From the NCBI GenBank assembly GCA_964650485.1, contig CAZYTX010000011.1:1-64000 (forward strand): a stretch of 64,000 bases of DNA, read 5' to 3'. Source of the DNA: CAZYTX01 sp964650485 (GTDB lineage Bacteria; RBG-13-61-14; DATKZS01). Under the pieces are notes generated by a model. It was not told where the DNA came from, did not search any database, and saw nothing but the letters and a program-made list of their open reading frames with translations. Below, one piece after another: positions 54,146 through 62,748 of this stretch; position 1 is the first letter of the stretch; each line of letters begins with the position of its first letter. The position numbers and the translations under genes were made by a program.

Positions 54146-54394
54146 CTAATCCTGGTAAAATATATTGCTTATTTCCTCCCCGGTGATATACCTTGATGCC
54201 TGCCGGGCTATGGCTCTCAAGGTCCCCCTGTCCAGTTCTCCATGCGCGGGCACAACAAGCGTCTGCTTGTGTCCTTGCTTGCTGGTCCGCCGCAATTTTA
54301 CATGAGAGCCGCGCTGACTCACGGCATTAAAGCCCAGTCTGGACAGCTCTTTCACTAATTCCTGTGCGGAGAGTCTTTTCAATCTAGCCGGCAT
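54146..54394 (-). CDS. hicA: HicA-type mRNA interferase toxin
   Basis: 82 residues with the dsRBD-like HicA fold; the active-site region is QRGSHVKLRR with the catalytic His. It cleaves mRNA when HicB is lost. It overlaps hicB by 11 nt. Here the order is hicB then hicA, the less common arrangement. Confidence 0.9.
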   Translation of the reverse strand: MPARLKRLSAQELVKELSRLGFNAVSQRGSHVKLRRTSKQGHKQTLVVPAHGELDRGTLRAIARQASRYITGEEISNIFYQD

Positions 54395-54614
54395 TGGCTA
54401 CAGGCTCGAGCTCGAGGGTTATAATCAGCGAGGGATCGGGGGCAAGGTCAAAGTCCGAGGGGTCCTCGCCCTCCAGGAAAAGGGCCACCGCCTCTCTCAG
54501 GTTATCAATGGTTTCATCAATGGTCTTTCCCTGGGTTACAACCGCGAGCTCCAGGCACTCTGCAACCCAGAGATTCTCCCCCGCGGAGATGAAGGCCTTG
54601 ATCGAGCGGCGCAT
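54384..54614 (-). CDS. hicB: HicB-type antitoxin
   Basis: 76 residues. The partial RNase H-like HicB domain shows WVAECLELAVVTQGKTIDETIDNLREAV. The C-terminus lacks a clear DNA-binding helix-turn-helix or ribbon domain, as in short HicBs. Neutralises HicA and lies directly upstream of it. Confidence 0.9.
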   Translation of the reverse strand: MRRSIKAFISAGENLWVAECLELAVVTQGKTIDETIDNLREAVALFLEGEDPSDFDLAPDPSLIITLELEPVANAG

Positions 54615-54771
54615 GTGAAACTCCTTTAAGCAACCGGCATTGATACAAGCTTAGCATTTCAAGTTCAGATGTTCAATTCATTGAAGCAGCCCGAGCCTTG
54701 AAACGCCAAAACGCCCAGGAAGAAGAAGCAAGCTTCCTGATGTGAAAGCGAGAGCTCTCACACTCAAAAGG

Positions 54772-54801
54772 AAAAGGGCCCGGAAGAATCCGGGCCCTTT
54801 T
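54772..54801. terminator. Bidirectional Rho-independent terminator
   Basis: AAAAGGGCCCGGA, loop AGAA, TCCGGGCCCTTTT: a 13-bp stem framed by A and T runs, so it can stop transcription from both sides. It lies 34 nt beyond the stop of the giant lipoprotein gene. Confidence 0.85.
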
Positions 54802-54834
54802 GGTTTTTGGTTTAAGCTCTTTCGAGCTTCTTTA

Positions 54835-57800
54835 TTACCAGCGCGTTGGATCGCAGGGCCAGTTGTCCGCGCCTCCGCCACCGCTTCCGGCATTCACGCA
54901 CACGCCGGTCACCGTGTTGAGACCGTCGCATATCCCGTCGCAGTCGGAGTCGGGGTTGGTTGCGCTGGGGCAGATGGGTCCGGCATTGACCTCGGTGAAG
55001 TCATTGATCCCGTCGCCGTCGGTGTCAGGATCGTTCGGGTCGGTGAACCAGGTGTTCAACTCTTCGCTGTCCGTGAGGCCGTCACCGTCCTGGTCATCGG
55101 TGCAGGGGTCGCTCCCGCTGTTCTGCTCCTGGAGGTTGGTGAGCCCGTCGTTGTCCTCGTCCTCGGCGCCGTCGTTAGTGCCGTCGCCGTCTGTATCCAC
55201 AACGAGGGGATCATACACCGCGCAGAATCCCAGGTTGCCAGGTGTGCCGAGAGTTTCGAACCCGTCTGTGAGTCCGTCGTCGTCGGAGTCGGCGTCGCAT
55301 GGATCAGTCTCGCCCGCGTCCACTGTGCCGTTTGCGTTTACGTCCTCGGCGCCGTCGTCAAGACCGTCGCCGTCGGTGTCCGGGTTGGTCGGGCTCAGGC
55401 ATGCACTGTCAATCTCCACGTTATCAGGTATCCCGTCGCCGTCGGTGTCAGGATTGTTCGGGTCGGTGCCTGCCGTGACCTCGGCGCCGTCATTTTTGCC
55501 GTCGCCGTCGCTGTCGGTTGCGCAGGGGTCGGTGCCGGCTGCCTGCTCGTCCAGGTTGTCGAGCCCGTCGCCGTCCTCGTCCTCCTGGTCGTCCGTGGTC
55601 CCGTCCCCGTCGGTGTCATTGTCGTTTGGATCATAAGCAAAGCATCCCGCCAGTCCGTATGGCCCGCCGGGTGCTGATGTTGTGACCTCGAAGAAGTCGG
55701 TGAGACCGTCGCCGTCGGTGTCGGTTAAGCAAGGCGAGGACTCGCCTGCGTCCAGGGTGTCGTTAGCGTTTGCGTCCTCGGCGCCGTCGTCAAGACCGTC
55801 GCCGTCGGAGTCGTCATTGAGCGGGTCCAGGCATGTGAAGGTGGTCGCGGTTGCTTCGGTGTTGTCGTCAATGCCGTCGCTGTCGGTGTCGGTTGCGCAG
55901 GGGTCGGTGCCGGCTGTCTGCTCGTCCAGGTTGTCGAGCCCGTCGCCGTCCTCGTCCTCCTGGTCGTCCGTGGTCCCGTCCCCGTCGGTGTCATTGTCGT
56001 TTGGATCATAAGCAAAGCATCCCGCCAGTCCGTATGGCCCGCCGGGTGCTGATGTTGTGACCTCGAAGAAGTCGGTGAGACCGTCGCTGTCGGTGTCGGT
56101 TGCGCAAGGCGAGGACTCGCCTGCGTCCAGGGTGTCGTTGCCGTTTGCGTCCTCGGCGCCGTCCAGAAGACCGTCGCCGTCGGAGTCGTCATTGAGCGGG
56201 TCCAGGCATGTGAAGGTGGTTGCGGTTGCTTCGGTGTTGTCGTCAATGCCGTCGCCGTCGGTGTCGGGTGCGCAGGGGTCGGTGCCGGCTGCCTGCTCGT
56301 CCAGGTTGTCGAGCCCGTCTCCGTCCGCGTCCTCCTGGTCGTCCGTGGTCGCGTCCCCGTCGGTATCAGTGTCGTTGGGGTCATAAACGCCGCATGCCAG
56401 ATCAACCACCTCGAAGCCGTCGGTGAGACCGTCGCCGTCTGTGTCGGTTGCGCAAGGCGAGGACTCGCCTGCGTCCAGGGTGTCGTTAGCGTTTGCGTCC
56501 TCGGCGCCGTCAATTAAACCGTCGCCGTCAGAATCATCATTTGCAGGGTCAAGGCATGCAAAAGTGGTTGCGAAATATTCATCGCCGTCGTCAATGCCGT
56601 CGCCGTCGGTGTCAGGATTACATGGATCGGTGTCCGCGTTGAACTCCTGGAGGTTGGTGAGCCCGTCGTTGTCGTAGTCCTCCTCGTCGTCGTTTAGCAC
56701 AATGTCGCCGTCCGAGTCAGGATCATCCGGCTCCAGATCACAGCCGGGCGCGTCATACTTTACTTCCCAGTCGTTTGGCAGTCCGTCCCCGTCCTCGTCA
56801 TCACCGTTGCAGGGGTTGGTGTCCAGGGCCTCTTCCTCGTCGTTTGTCACCTTGTCGCCATCCGGGTCCTCGTTTGCGTCGCTTGTCCCGTCGCCGTCCG
56901 AGTCAACAGTGAGAGCATTGAGAACAGCGCAGGTAGCGTAGCGTTTCTCGAACCCGTCCCAGAGCCCGTCGCCGTCGGTGTCGCGGTTGGCGGGGTCGGT
57001 CTCGGTTGCGTCAACCACGCCGTCAAGGTTCATGTCCTCGCCTGCATAGCACACCGGGTCCTGCCACTCGTATATGGTGGTGTTGCCGTCGCAGAGCCCG
57101 TCGCCGTCGGTGTCCACGTCGTCGGGATCGGTGCCTGCACGAACAATCTCGGTCACGTCTCCGAGCCCGTCGCCGTCGGTGTCATTGTCGCAGGGGTCGG
57201 TGTCCGCGGCCATTTCCTCGATGTTGGTCATGAGGTCTCCACCCGTGAACCCGTCGGCCAACTCTCCTGCCTGGTCGGCATTATCATCGGCGTCATCCAC
57301 GAGCGGGTCCAGGCACTCGTCGTTTTCGAGCTCGAACCTGTCGCCCATGCCGTCGCCGTCGGTGTCAGGGTCGCAGGGATCGGTCTCGCCCGGGTCAACC
57401 ACGCCGTTCTTGTTCACGTCCTCGACCCCGTCCTCGAGCCCGTCGTTGTCCGAGTCAGGGTAGATTGGAGAGATGCAAAGCGCGCTTGCAATCTCGACGT
57501 CGTCGCGTATCCCGTCGCAGTCGGTGTCCTCGTCCGCGGGGCTTGTGAGGTATAAATTGACCTCGTCGTCGTCGTCAATGCCGTCATCGTCGGTGTCAAT
57601 GCTGTTCGGGTCAGAGCCGTAGAGGAGCACCTCTTCGCCGTCCTCGAGACCGTCGCCGTCAGAGTCGTCGTCCAGCGGGTCGGTGTTCCATACCCACTGC
57701 TCGTCACTGTCGGTGAGACCGTCGCCGTCGGTGTCCTGCACGCAGGGGTTTGTTTCGCCGGCGTCAACCACGCCGTCCACGTCCAGGTCCTCGCCCGCGG

Positions 57801-59706
57801 TGCACGGCCCGCCGTAGTTTGTCACATTCAGATTAGAGATGCTGACGTCACCGTCGCAGAGCCCGTCTCCGTCGGTGTCCACTTCAACTGGGGCCTGAGC
57901 GTTTGTCGGGCACCTGTCCAGCTCGATGCCGTCGTCAATGCCGTCGCGGTCGGTGTCGGCCCTGAAGGGATGCAGGTCGAAATTGAGCCCGTAATCACCC
58001 TTTGCCCTGTACTCCTGGAAGTTGGTGAGCCCGTCGCCGTCCGGGTCGTCAGCAGCGTCGTCCACGGTGGGGTCTATCTGATAGCAGTTCCTGTCAAGGG
58101 CCCAGTCCGCTTCCCACTTGTCGTCCATGCCGTCGTTGTCAGTGTCCTCGTCGTCGGGGTCCAGGTCACCGGCGCCTCCGGCAGCGGGGTCACCGTCCCA
58201 GAGTATCTCGAGCCCGTCGGGCAGTCCGTCTCCGTCGGTGTCATCGTAGTTTGCAGGGTCGGTCTCGCCCGGGTCCACTGCACCGTTGCCGTCAAGGTCC
58301 TCGCCCGCGGCGCAGGCGTAGCTTATCCAGTGTTCCGGGCAGAGGTAGATATGCTGATGGTCCCTGTCCCTCTGCGTTATGTTGTTCCACACGCCGGGTA
58401 TATAGGCCTCGGCGGTGTTGTCCGCGAGCACGGACACGTTGCCGTCGCAGAGCCCGTCATCGTCGGAGTCGGGATCAACCGGGCTTACACCCGGAATCTG
58501 ATGGTGCTCGACCCCGTCGTTTATGCCGTCGCCGTCCGTGTCCGCGTTGTTGGGGTCGCTGTTTGTTCCCCATGCGGCCGGAACCGCGCCCACCAGCTCC
58601 TCGTAGTTTGTGAGACCGTCACCGTCGGGATCATCCTGGTCGTCCTGGACATTGGGATCGAGTCCCCAGAAGACCTCCAGGCCGTCGTTCATGCCGTCGT
58701 CGTCTGTGTCCCAGGCCAGGGGGTCGGTGTTAAGGTCGCCCAGTTCGTCGCCGTCCACGAGTCCGTCGCCGTCGGAGTCAGGATTTGTGGGGTCTGTCAG
58801 GTAGGTGAATAGCTCGTACGGGTCCGTGACGCCGTCGAAGTCGGTGTCCCTTAGGAGAGGATTAGTATTATAGAGCAGCTCGCGGCCGTCGTCCAGTCCG
58901 TCGCCGTCAGTGTCGTGCCGGCACGGGTTGGTGCCGTACTGCGCGAACTCCTCGAAGTTTGTGAGGTTGTCGTTGTCCTCGTCGCCCGGATTCGGGACTA
59001 AGGGATCGAGACATACGAGGCCGTTTTCATAGCCGTCGGGCAGCCCGTCGCCGTCGGTGTCAACTACATCGTCAAAGGTCCCGAGAGCTATCTCGTAGCA
59101 GTCGTCCAGGCCGTCGTTGTCAGCGTCTGTGCCCGGGTTCACGAGGTGGTCGGCGTCATCGCAGTCGGTGCCGCCGGAGAGTGCGTTCAGTCCGCCAAAC
59201 AGGTTGGGTCCGCCCGGCACGTCGCACCCTGTGTAGTAGCCGTCTTCGTCGGCGTCCATGCAGTTGTTACAGGACTCCTGTGTCCATGCGAACTCTCCCA
59301 CGGTCCCGCCGGGGAGCACCATTGTGGCCCCTTCGCACATGTCCGGGTGTCCCGGTCCCAGCGGGATCCCCTGCCATGAGTAGGAGTCGCAGTTCGTGAA
59401 GGCGCCGTCGCCGTCAGGGTCAGAGCAGTTTGCGCACCTGTTCATGGTCCAGTTGTACGGACCTGTGCCCTGCGGGTTGTCGCAATGGTCAACCTGATTC
59501 CCGCAGAAAGCCCCTGTTCTTACAGCAACCCAGCGGCCGTCGCCGTCTTTGTCCTCGCATCCTTCGTACACTTCGCCTCCGTCGGTTATTCCGAGCGGTC
59601 CTCCTGATCCTTCTTCACCCGGACACCCGCTTATCACGAGGGCCGAGACCAAGAGGAAAAGGCCGGTCAAGAGAGCCGGTGCTTTTGTCTTGAACTTAAT
59701 TCTCAT
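54835..59706 (-). CDS. Giant surface lipoprotein built of thrombospondin type 3-like calcium-binding repeats
   Basis: 1,623 residues from the ATG at 59706, which has GGAGGAGG upstream (the frame opens at 59772). A signal peptide ends at VISGC, lipidating Cys28. About 100 Cys-containing residues follow, then about 55 DxDxDG motifs (hand count) in TSP3-like order (DTDGDGLxD, DxCxDxDGDG), each able to bind Ca2+, with regularly placed cysteines. Three stretches of a 125-residue unit near the C-terminus are almost identical. No adhesin, enzyme or anchor domain is seen at the C-terminus (SGGGGADNWPCDPTRW). An extended, calcium-stiffened outer-membrane protein is likely. It is co-directional with and 56 nt after the porin gene. 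Confidence 0.85.
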   Translation of the reverse strand: MRIKFKTKAPALLTGLFLLVSALVISGCPGEEGSGGPLGITDGGEVYEGCEDKDGDGRWVAVRTGAFCGNQVDHCDNPQGTGPYNWTMNRCANCSDPDGDGAFTNCDSYSWQGIPLGPGHPDMCEGATMVLPGGTVGEFAWTQESCNNCMDADEDGYYTGCDVPGGPNLFGGLNALSGGTDCDDADHLVNPGTDADNDGLDDCYEIALGTFDDVVDTDGDGLPDGYENGLVCLDPLVPNPGDEDNDNLTNFEEFAQYGTNPCRHDTDGDGLDDGRELLYNTNPLLRDTDFDGVTDPYELFTYLTDPTNPDSDGDGLVDGDELGDLNTDPLAWDTDDDGMNDGLEVFWGLDPNVQDDQDDPDGDGLTNYEELVGAVPAAWGTNSDPNNADTDGDGINDGVEHHQIPGVSPVDPDSDDDGLCDGNVSVLADNTAEAYIPGVWNNITQRDRDHQHIYLCPEHWISYACAAGEDLDGNGAVDPGETDPANYDDTDGDGLPDGLEILWDGDPAAGGAGDLDPDDEDTDNDGMDDKWEADWALDRNCYQIDPTVDDAADDPDGDGLTNFQEYRAKGDYGLNFDLHPFRADTDRDGIDDGIELDRCPTNAQAPVEVDTDGDGLCDGDVSISNLNVTNYGGPCTAGEDLDVDGVVDAGETNPCVQDTDGDGLTDSDEQWVWNTDPLDDDSDGDGLEDGEEVLLYGSDPNSIDTDDDGIDDDDEVNLYLTSPADEDTDCDGIRDDVEIASALCISPIYPDSDNDGLEDGVEDVNKNGVVDPGETDPCDPDTDGDGMGDRFELENDECLDPLVDDADDNADQAGELADGFTGGDLMTNIEEMAADTDPCDNDTDGDGLGDVTEIVRAGTDPDDVDTDGDGLCDGNTTIYEWQDPVCYAGEDMNLDGVVDATETDPANRDTDGDGLWDGFEKRYATCAVLNALTVDSDGDGTSDANEDPDGDKVTNDEEEALDTNPCNGDDEDGDGLPNDWEVKYDAPGCDLEPDDPDSDGDIVLNDDEEDYDNDGLTNLQEFNADTDPCNPDTDGDGIDDGDEYFATTFACLDPANDDSDGDGLIDGAEDANANDTLDAGESSPCATDTDGDGLTDGFEVVDLACGVYDPNDTDTDGDATTDDQEDADGDGLDNLDEQAAGTDPCAPDTDGDGIDDNTEATATTFTCLDPLNDDSDGDGLLDGAEDANGNDTLDAGESSPCATDTDSDGLTDFFEVTTSAPGGPYGLAGCFAYDPNDNDTDGDGTTDDQEDEDGDGLDNLDEQTAGTDPCATDTDSDGIDDNTEATATTFTCLDPLNDDSDGDGLDDGAEDANANDTLDAGESSPCLTDTDGDGLTDFFEVTTSAPGGPYGLAGCFAYDPNDNDTDGDGTTDDQEDEDGDGLDNLDEQAAGTDPCATDSDGDGKNDGAEVTAGTDPNNPDTDGDGIPDNVEIDSACLSPTNPDTDGDGLDDGAEDVNANGTVDAGETDPCDADSDDDGLTDGFETLGTPGNLGFCAVYDPLVVDTDGDGTNDGAEDEDNDGLTNLQEQNSGSDPCTDDQDGDGLTDSEELNTWFTDPNDPDTDGDGINDFTEVNAGPICPSATNPDSDCDGICDGLNTVTGVCVNAGSGGGGADNWPCDPTRW
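55490..56470 (-). repeat. 375-bp near-identical tandem repeats in the lipoprotein gene
   Basis: The motif TGCTCGTCCAGGTTGTCGAG recurs at 55544, 55919 and 56294, i.e. exactly every 375 bp (125 codons). Two units are nearly identical through long blocks, including the segment encoding SAPGGPYGLAGCFAYDPN. The third is partial and lacks that insert. High DNA identity inside an otherwise diverged repeat protein points to recent duplication or gene conversion. Confidence 0.85.
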
Positions 59707-59762
59707 TATTCCTCCTCCTTTTCTTACTCTGGAATGTTTCTCCTGGATATCTTCCATGGCTT

Positions 59763-60944
59763 TTACTGCCACAACTGCACCTGGATCAGGAACAGGTCGT
59801 TGTCAATCTTGTTGTACTTCCAGTCGTTGCCATACCCGCCAATGTCACCCTTGGTCCTGTCCACCTGGTCTCCCTCTTCGTCGCGGAGCACGTAGTTCAC
59901 CGCGACCTCTGCGTTCTCGTTGAGCCTGTAGTTGTACCCGAGGGTTGTCCATGTGAGCTGGTCGTTGTCCTGGTCTGTGTTGGGGTCAATGTTCTCGTAT
60001 CTTATAAGGCCTTCCATTGAGTCTGTGAACCAGTACCCGAAGGTGAGCTGGTAGCCCGTCCAGGTGAGGTCGTCGTACTCGTCGGCCACGGACTGTGTCC
60101 AGTCGAATGTGGCGTCAATCTTCTCGGTGATGTACGAGCCCGAGAGCACCCATCCGGAGACGATGACGTTCCCGATGCCCGGCTCTGTAAAGGCGTCGTT
60201 CATCCAGGCGAGGCTTACGTCGAGCGCGTCCATGGGGGCCACGGAGATGTTTAGCATCATTGACTTTCCGAGGTCCACGTCCTGGTTTGGCTGTCCGCCT
60301 GCATAGCCGTTGTGGTATGCGAAGTCAATGTGTAGCATGTCCATTGGCTGGACCCCGAAGTTCACGCCTGTTGCCTGCCATCCGAGGCCGTATACGGAGT
60401 AGAGTCCCCCGTCCTTAACGTCGTGACGTCCTCCGAACCTCTTGGAGTTTAGCAGGGGGAGGTTAATGAGGTCCCAGTCGTTTGTTGCCCTCTGCTGGTA
60501 GTTCGACACCGGCAGGTTGAATGTGCCCAGTGTCACTGTGGTCATGGGTATTAGGTCGGAGACCATGATCTTTGCCTGTCGTATTCCGATGGCGCTTCCG
60601 TCCTCGTCGCCACCCACGTCAATGCGCATGTCGTGGGGGCTGCTCTGCCATTTTTCATTGTTGTTTTTTGCCTGGAGCTCGAGGAGGTAGCTTACCTTCT
60701 CTCCCAGGTCACCCATGAGGCCCAGCTCTATGCTGGAGGTGTTGAAGTCCTCGACCGGGTTCCCGGTCTCGTCCCAGTAGTTCGGCGTGCCGGTGGCTTC
60801 TTTGTCTCTTCCCTGGTAGATGTAGAGCCACTTGATCTTGGCTCCGATCTGCATTGATCCAGTGTCCGTCTCCACCTGGGCCAAGAGCAGTCCGGGAATC
60901 GTCAAAGCCGTCACCATCAATGCTACGATTCCAAATTTCTTCAT
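59763..60944 (-). CDS. Outer-membrane porin-like beta-barrel
   Basis: 393 residues. A signal peptide (VALMVTALTIPGLLLAQ) precedes alternating strands rich in Tyr/Trp/Gly/Asn, resembling phosphate-selective porin O/P and DcaP types. It ends IQVQLWQ, with Trp near the end. It probably forms a 16-strand diffusion channel. AAGGAGG stands before the ATG. The ATG overlaps the TGA of an upstream in-frame leader ORF (ATGA). It is upstream of the giant lipoprotein gene. Confidence 0.82.
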   Translation of the reverse strand: MKKFGIVALMVTALTIPGLLLAQVETDTGSMQIGAKIKWLYIYQGRDKEATGTPNYWDETGNPVEDFNTSSIELGLMGDLGEKVSYLLELQAKNNNEKWQSSPHDMRIDVGGDEDGSAIGIRQAKIMVSDLIPMTTVTLGTFNLPVSNYQQRATNDWDLINLPLLNSKRFGGRHDVKDGGLYSVYGLGWQATGVNFGVQPMDMLHIDFAYHNGYAGGQPNQDVDLGKSMMLNISVAPMDALDVSLAWMNDAFTEPGIGNVIVSGWVLSGSYITEKIDATFDWTQSVADEYDDLTWTGYQLTFGYWFTDSMEGLIRYENIDPNTDQDNDQLTWTTLGYNYRLNENAEVAVNYVLRDEEGDQVDRTKGDIGGYGNDWKYNKIDNDLFLIQVQLWQ

Positions 60945-61099
60945 TTGTTAACCTCCTTCTTCATTTGGTTACCCCTTTCTGCTTTAAAAGGCATCTTTTC
61001 GATTTCAACTGATTTTTTCTTTTGCAGCTTCCGGTTCAGTGTTTTCCGGTTTCGCAGTGCTTGCGGGCCTTGCCCGCTTTCCATTTTCCCTCGAACCAT
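60941..61099 (-). CDS. Possible leader ORF overlapping the porin start
   Basis: An open frame of up to 52 residues, very rich in Lys/Arg, ends MKKEVNK with a stop that overlaps the porin ATG (ATGA at 60941-60944). Starts at 61099, 61084 (GAGGG upstream) or 60964 (AAAGGGG seven bases upstream) are all in frame. The shortest gives a 7-residue peptide. Whether it is translated is not known; the double ribosome-site arrangement AAAGGGGTAACCAAATGAAG/AAGGAGGTTAACAAATGAAG also looks like a duplication. Confidence 0.35.
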   Translation of the reverse strand: MVRGKMESGQGPQALRNRKTLNRKLQKKKSVEIEKMPFKAERGNQMKKEVNK

Positions 61100-61573
61100 C
61101 TAATTCAAATTGCCCCGCACTATTTGTCGCGCGGCGCAATGTGTTTTCTTCCCCCTTTTATTGCACCTCCTTTCCCGATCCTTCCGGCTTTTCATATAAC
61201 ACGTATTACAAGGGGGTGCAAATCTCCCCTTGCGTCAAGGCGTATATCTTACATCTTTTCAAATCCGATGTCAAATCAAATCCACAAATTTTTTCAAAAA
61301 ATTTTGCTGGCGTGATTATATGGCTTCCACCGGTTTGCTGCAATCTTCCCCCTTCTCATATTCAAGACCAACCGCCACGCTGGAACAGAGTCTCCCCCAT
61401 TATAGCCATTCTGGATTTAAATGCAAGTCTTTTCTTTAAAAAAATAACGACCCTTCTGATGATTTCCTCTCTCATCAGCAGAGCCTGCTTTCCTTATCAA
61501 AATATTTCATCATATTATCACGCAAACAAGATTAGAACAAGATTAAAATATCATTAGAATTCTCTAATTAAAA
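61100..61573. other. Long 5' region of the porin gene, otherwise without genes
   Basis: A 474-nt AT-rich stretch between the histidine kinase stop (61574) and the leader ORF. It includes the predicted porin promoter. The transcript from that promoter would have about 295 nt of untranslated leader. Plus-strand frames of 97 and 172 codons span this region but show low-complexity composition and no ribosome site. Confidence 0.65.
61246..61274 (-). promoter_or_regulatory. Predicted promoter of the porin-lipoprotein genes
   Basis: On the minus strand a perfect TTGACA (61269-61274) and TAAGAT (61246-61251) are 17 nt apart, within an AT-rich area. RNA would start near 61239. Confidence 0.6.
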
Positions 61574-62605
61574 TTACGCCGGCCTGGGCCGTACAGGGAT
61601 GTGCACGGTAAAGGTCGTACCCGATCCCTGTCCCTGCCTGCTCTCGACTGATATCCTTCCCTGGTGGGCCCTTATTACGTGGTCGCATATTGCGAGACCC
61701 AGGCCGTATCCGTCGTGCCTTGCCCTCCTCGATGTCTTGCCCCTGTAAAAGGGCTCGAAGATGTGTGGTATGTCCTGCTGGGACATTCCCACGCCCGTGT
61801 CCCTGACCCTTATCTGCACCTGTTCCCTTTCCCTGTCGGTCAAAAGCGCCAGCTCGACCCTTCCCCCGGAGGGTGTGTAGTGGATCGCGTTGTCCATGAG
61901 ATTGTGCATGAGCTGCCGGAGCCTTGCCGGGTCTCCCTGAATCTGCACGTCGGCCTCGATGTATGAATCGAGCAGCAGCCCCTTTTTTCTCGAGGCGTCG
62001 GCAAACTGCTCCCTGACCTCTGCCAGGAGCGAGCCCAGGGACACGGTCTTTAAGTTAAGCCCCAGCTCGCCGTAGTCGGCCCGGGCCAGTGTGACCAGGT
62101 CGTCCACCAGCCTCTGTATCCTCTCGATCTCCTCCAGGTTGGACTCGAGCACCTCGATGTACTCGGGCGCGCTGCGCCTCCTTTGTATGGCCACCTCTAT
62201 GTCGCCCTTCATTATTGTAAGTGGAGTGCGGATGTCGTGTGACACCGCGCCCACGAACCTCCTCTGCCGCGCCATGTTGTCCTCCAGCCGGTCCATGAGG
62301 GAATTGAGCTCGAGCTGTATCCTGCCGGGCTCGGACTCTATGTCCTCGATATAGAGCCGCTCCCGGAAGCCGCTCTCCGAGAGGGCCTGCACCAGCTCCC
62401 GGGTGCGCCTCATCGGCCTGTATAAGGCCCTGGAGATGTAAACCCCGGAGAAGGCCACGAACCCGGCCAGGAAAAGCAGCGAGAGTATCCCTGCCAGGGG
62501 GTATTGGTTGGGGGGAAGGATCAGTATGGTCAGGCCGAACCAGGCCGCGCTTATAACGCAGGCCAGGACCACCATGATAAACAGGCTTTTTTGCTTGATG
62601 GCCAT
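61574..62605 (-). CDS. Sensor histidine kinase of a two-component pair
   Basis: 343 residues. Two membrane helices (about 8-30 and 38-58) are joined by a very short outer loop, followed by HAMP (about 60-110), HisKA with His123 in SHDIRTPL, and HATPase (NLMDNAIHYTPSGG, DTGVGMSQQD, GYGLGLAI). With no sizeable periplasmic domain, it likely senses membrane state or a partner. It lies 143 nt after the response-regulator gene, separated by hairpin repeats. Its ATG has no clear ribosome site. Confidence 0.92.
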   Translation of the reverse strand: MAIKQKSLFIMVVLACVISAAWFGLTILILPPNQYPLAGILSLLFLAGFVAFSGVYISRALYRPMRRTRELVQALSESGFRERLYIEDIESEPGRIQLELNSLMDRLEDNMARQRRFVGAVSHDIRTPLTIMKGDIEVAIQRRRSAPEYIEVLESNLEEIERIQRLVDDLVTLARADYGELGLNLKTVSLGSLLAEVREQFADASRKKGLLLDSYIEADVQIQGDPARLRQLMHNLMDNAIHYTPSGGRVELALLTDREREQVQIRVRDTGVGMSQQDIPHIFEPFYRGKTSRRARHDGYGLGLAICDHVIRAHQGRISVESRQGQGSGTTFTVHIPVRPRPA

Positions 62606-62630
62606 TGCATCTGACTTGGTGGGATCGAGA

Positions 62631-62740
62631 CCAGGAGGCCTCTCCCACAGGTGGGAGCGAGCTTCGGCTCGCGATTATCGAGGTCAGGAGACCTCTCCCA
62701 CCAGGAGGCCTCTCCCACAGATCGAGGCTGGAAGGCCTCT
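62631..62740. repeat. REP-like hairpin cluster between response regulator and kinase genes
   Basis: The 20-mer CCAGGAGGCCTCTCCCACAG occurs twice (62631-62650 and 62701-62720). Between them lie CTCCCAC-ag-GTGGGAG (62643-62658) and GCGAGC-TTCG-GCTCGC (62657-62672), followed by a related AGGCCTCTC near 62733. The same modules appear at 50187-50252 and partly at 52821-52838. The GCGAGC-TTCG-GCTCGC stem with a UUCG-type loop would be very stable in RNA. Confidence 0.75.
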
Positions 62741-62748
62741 CATGCGTC

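Noticed and set aside
54146..54614. HicBA as a new defence system
   Set aside because: Both genes match a known type II toxin-antitoxin family in standard form; nothing in the surrounding DNA adds a new component.
55200..57200. Short, regularly spaced repeats resembling a CRISPR array
   Set aside because: The repeats are in frame with the DxDxDG protein motif and vary like codons; spacers and constant repeats are absent.
61022..61557. Plus-strand frames of 97 and 172 codons in the porin upstream region
   Set aside because: They are rich in Phe/Ser/Pro from T- and C-rich DNA, have no ribosome site and oppose a promoter and leader on the other strand.
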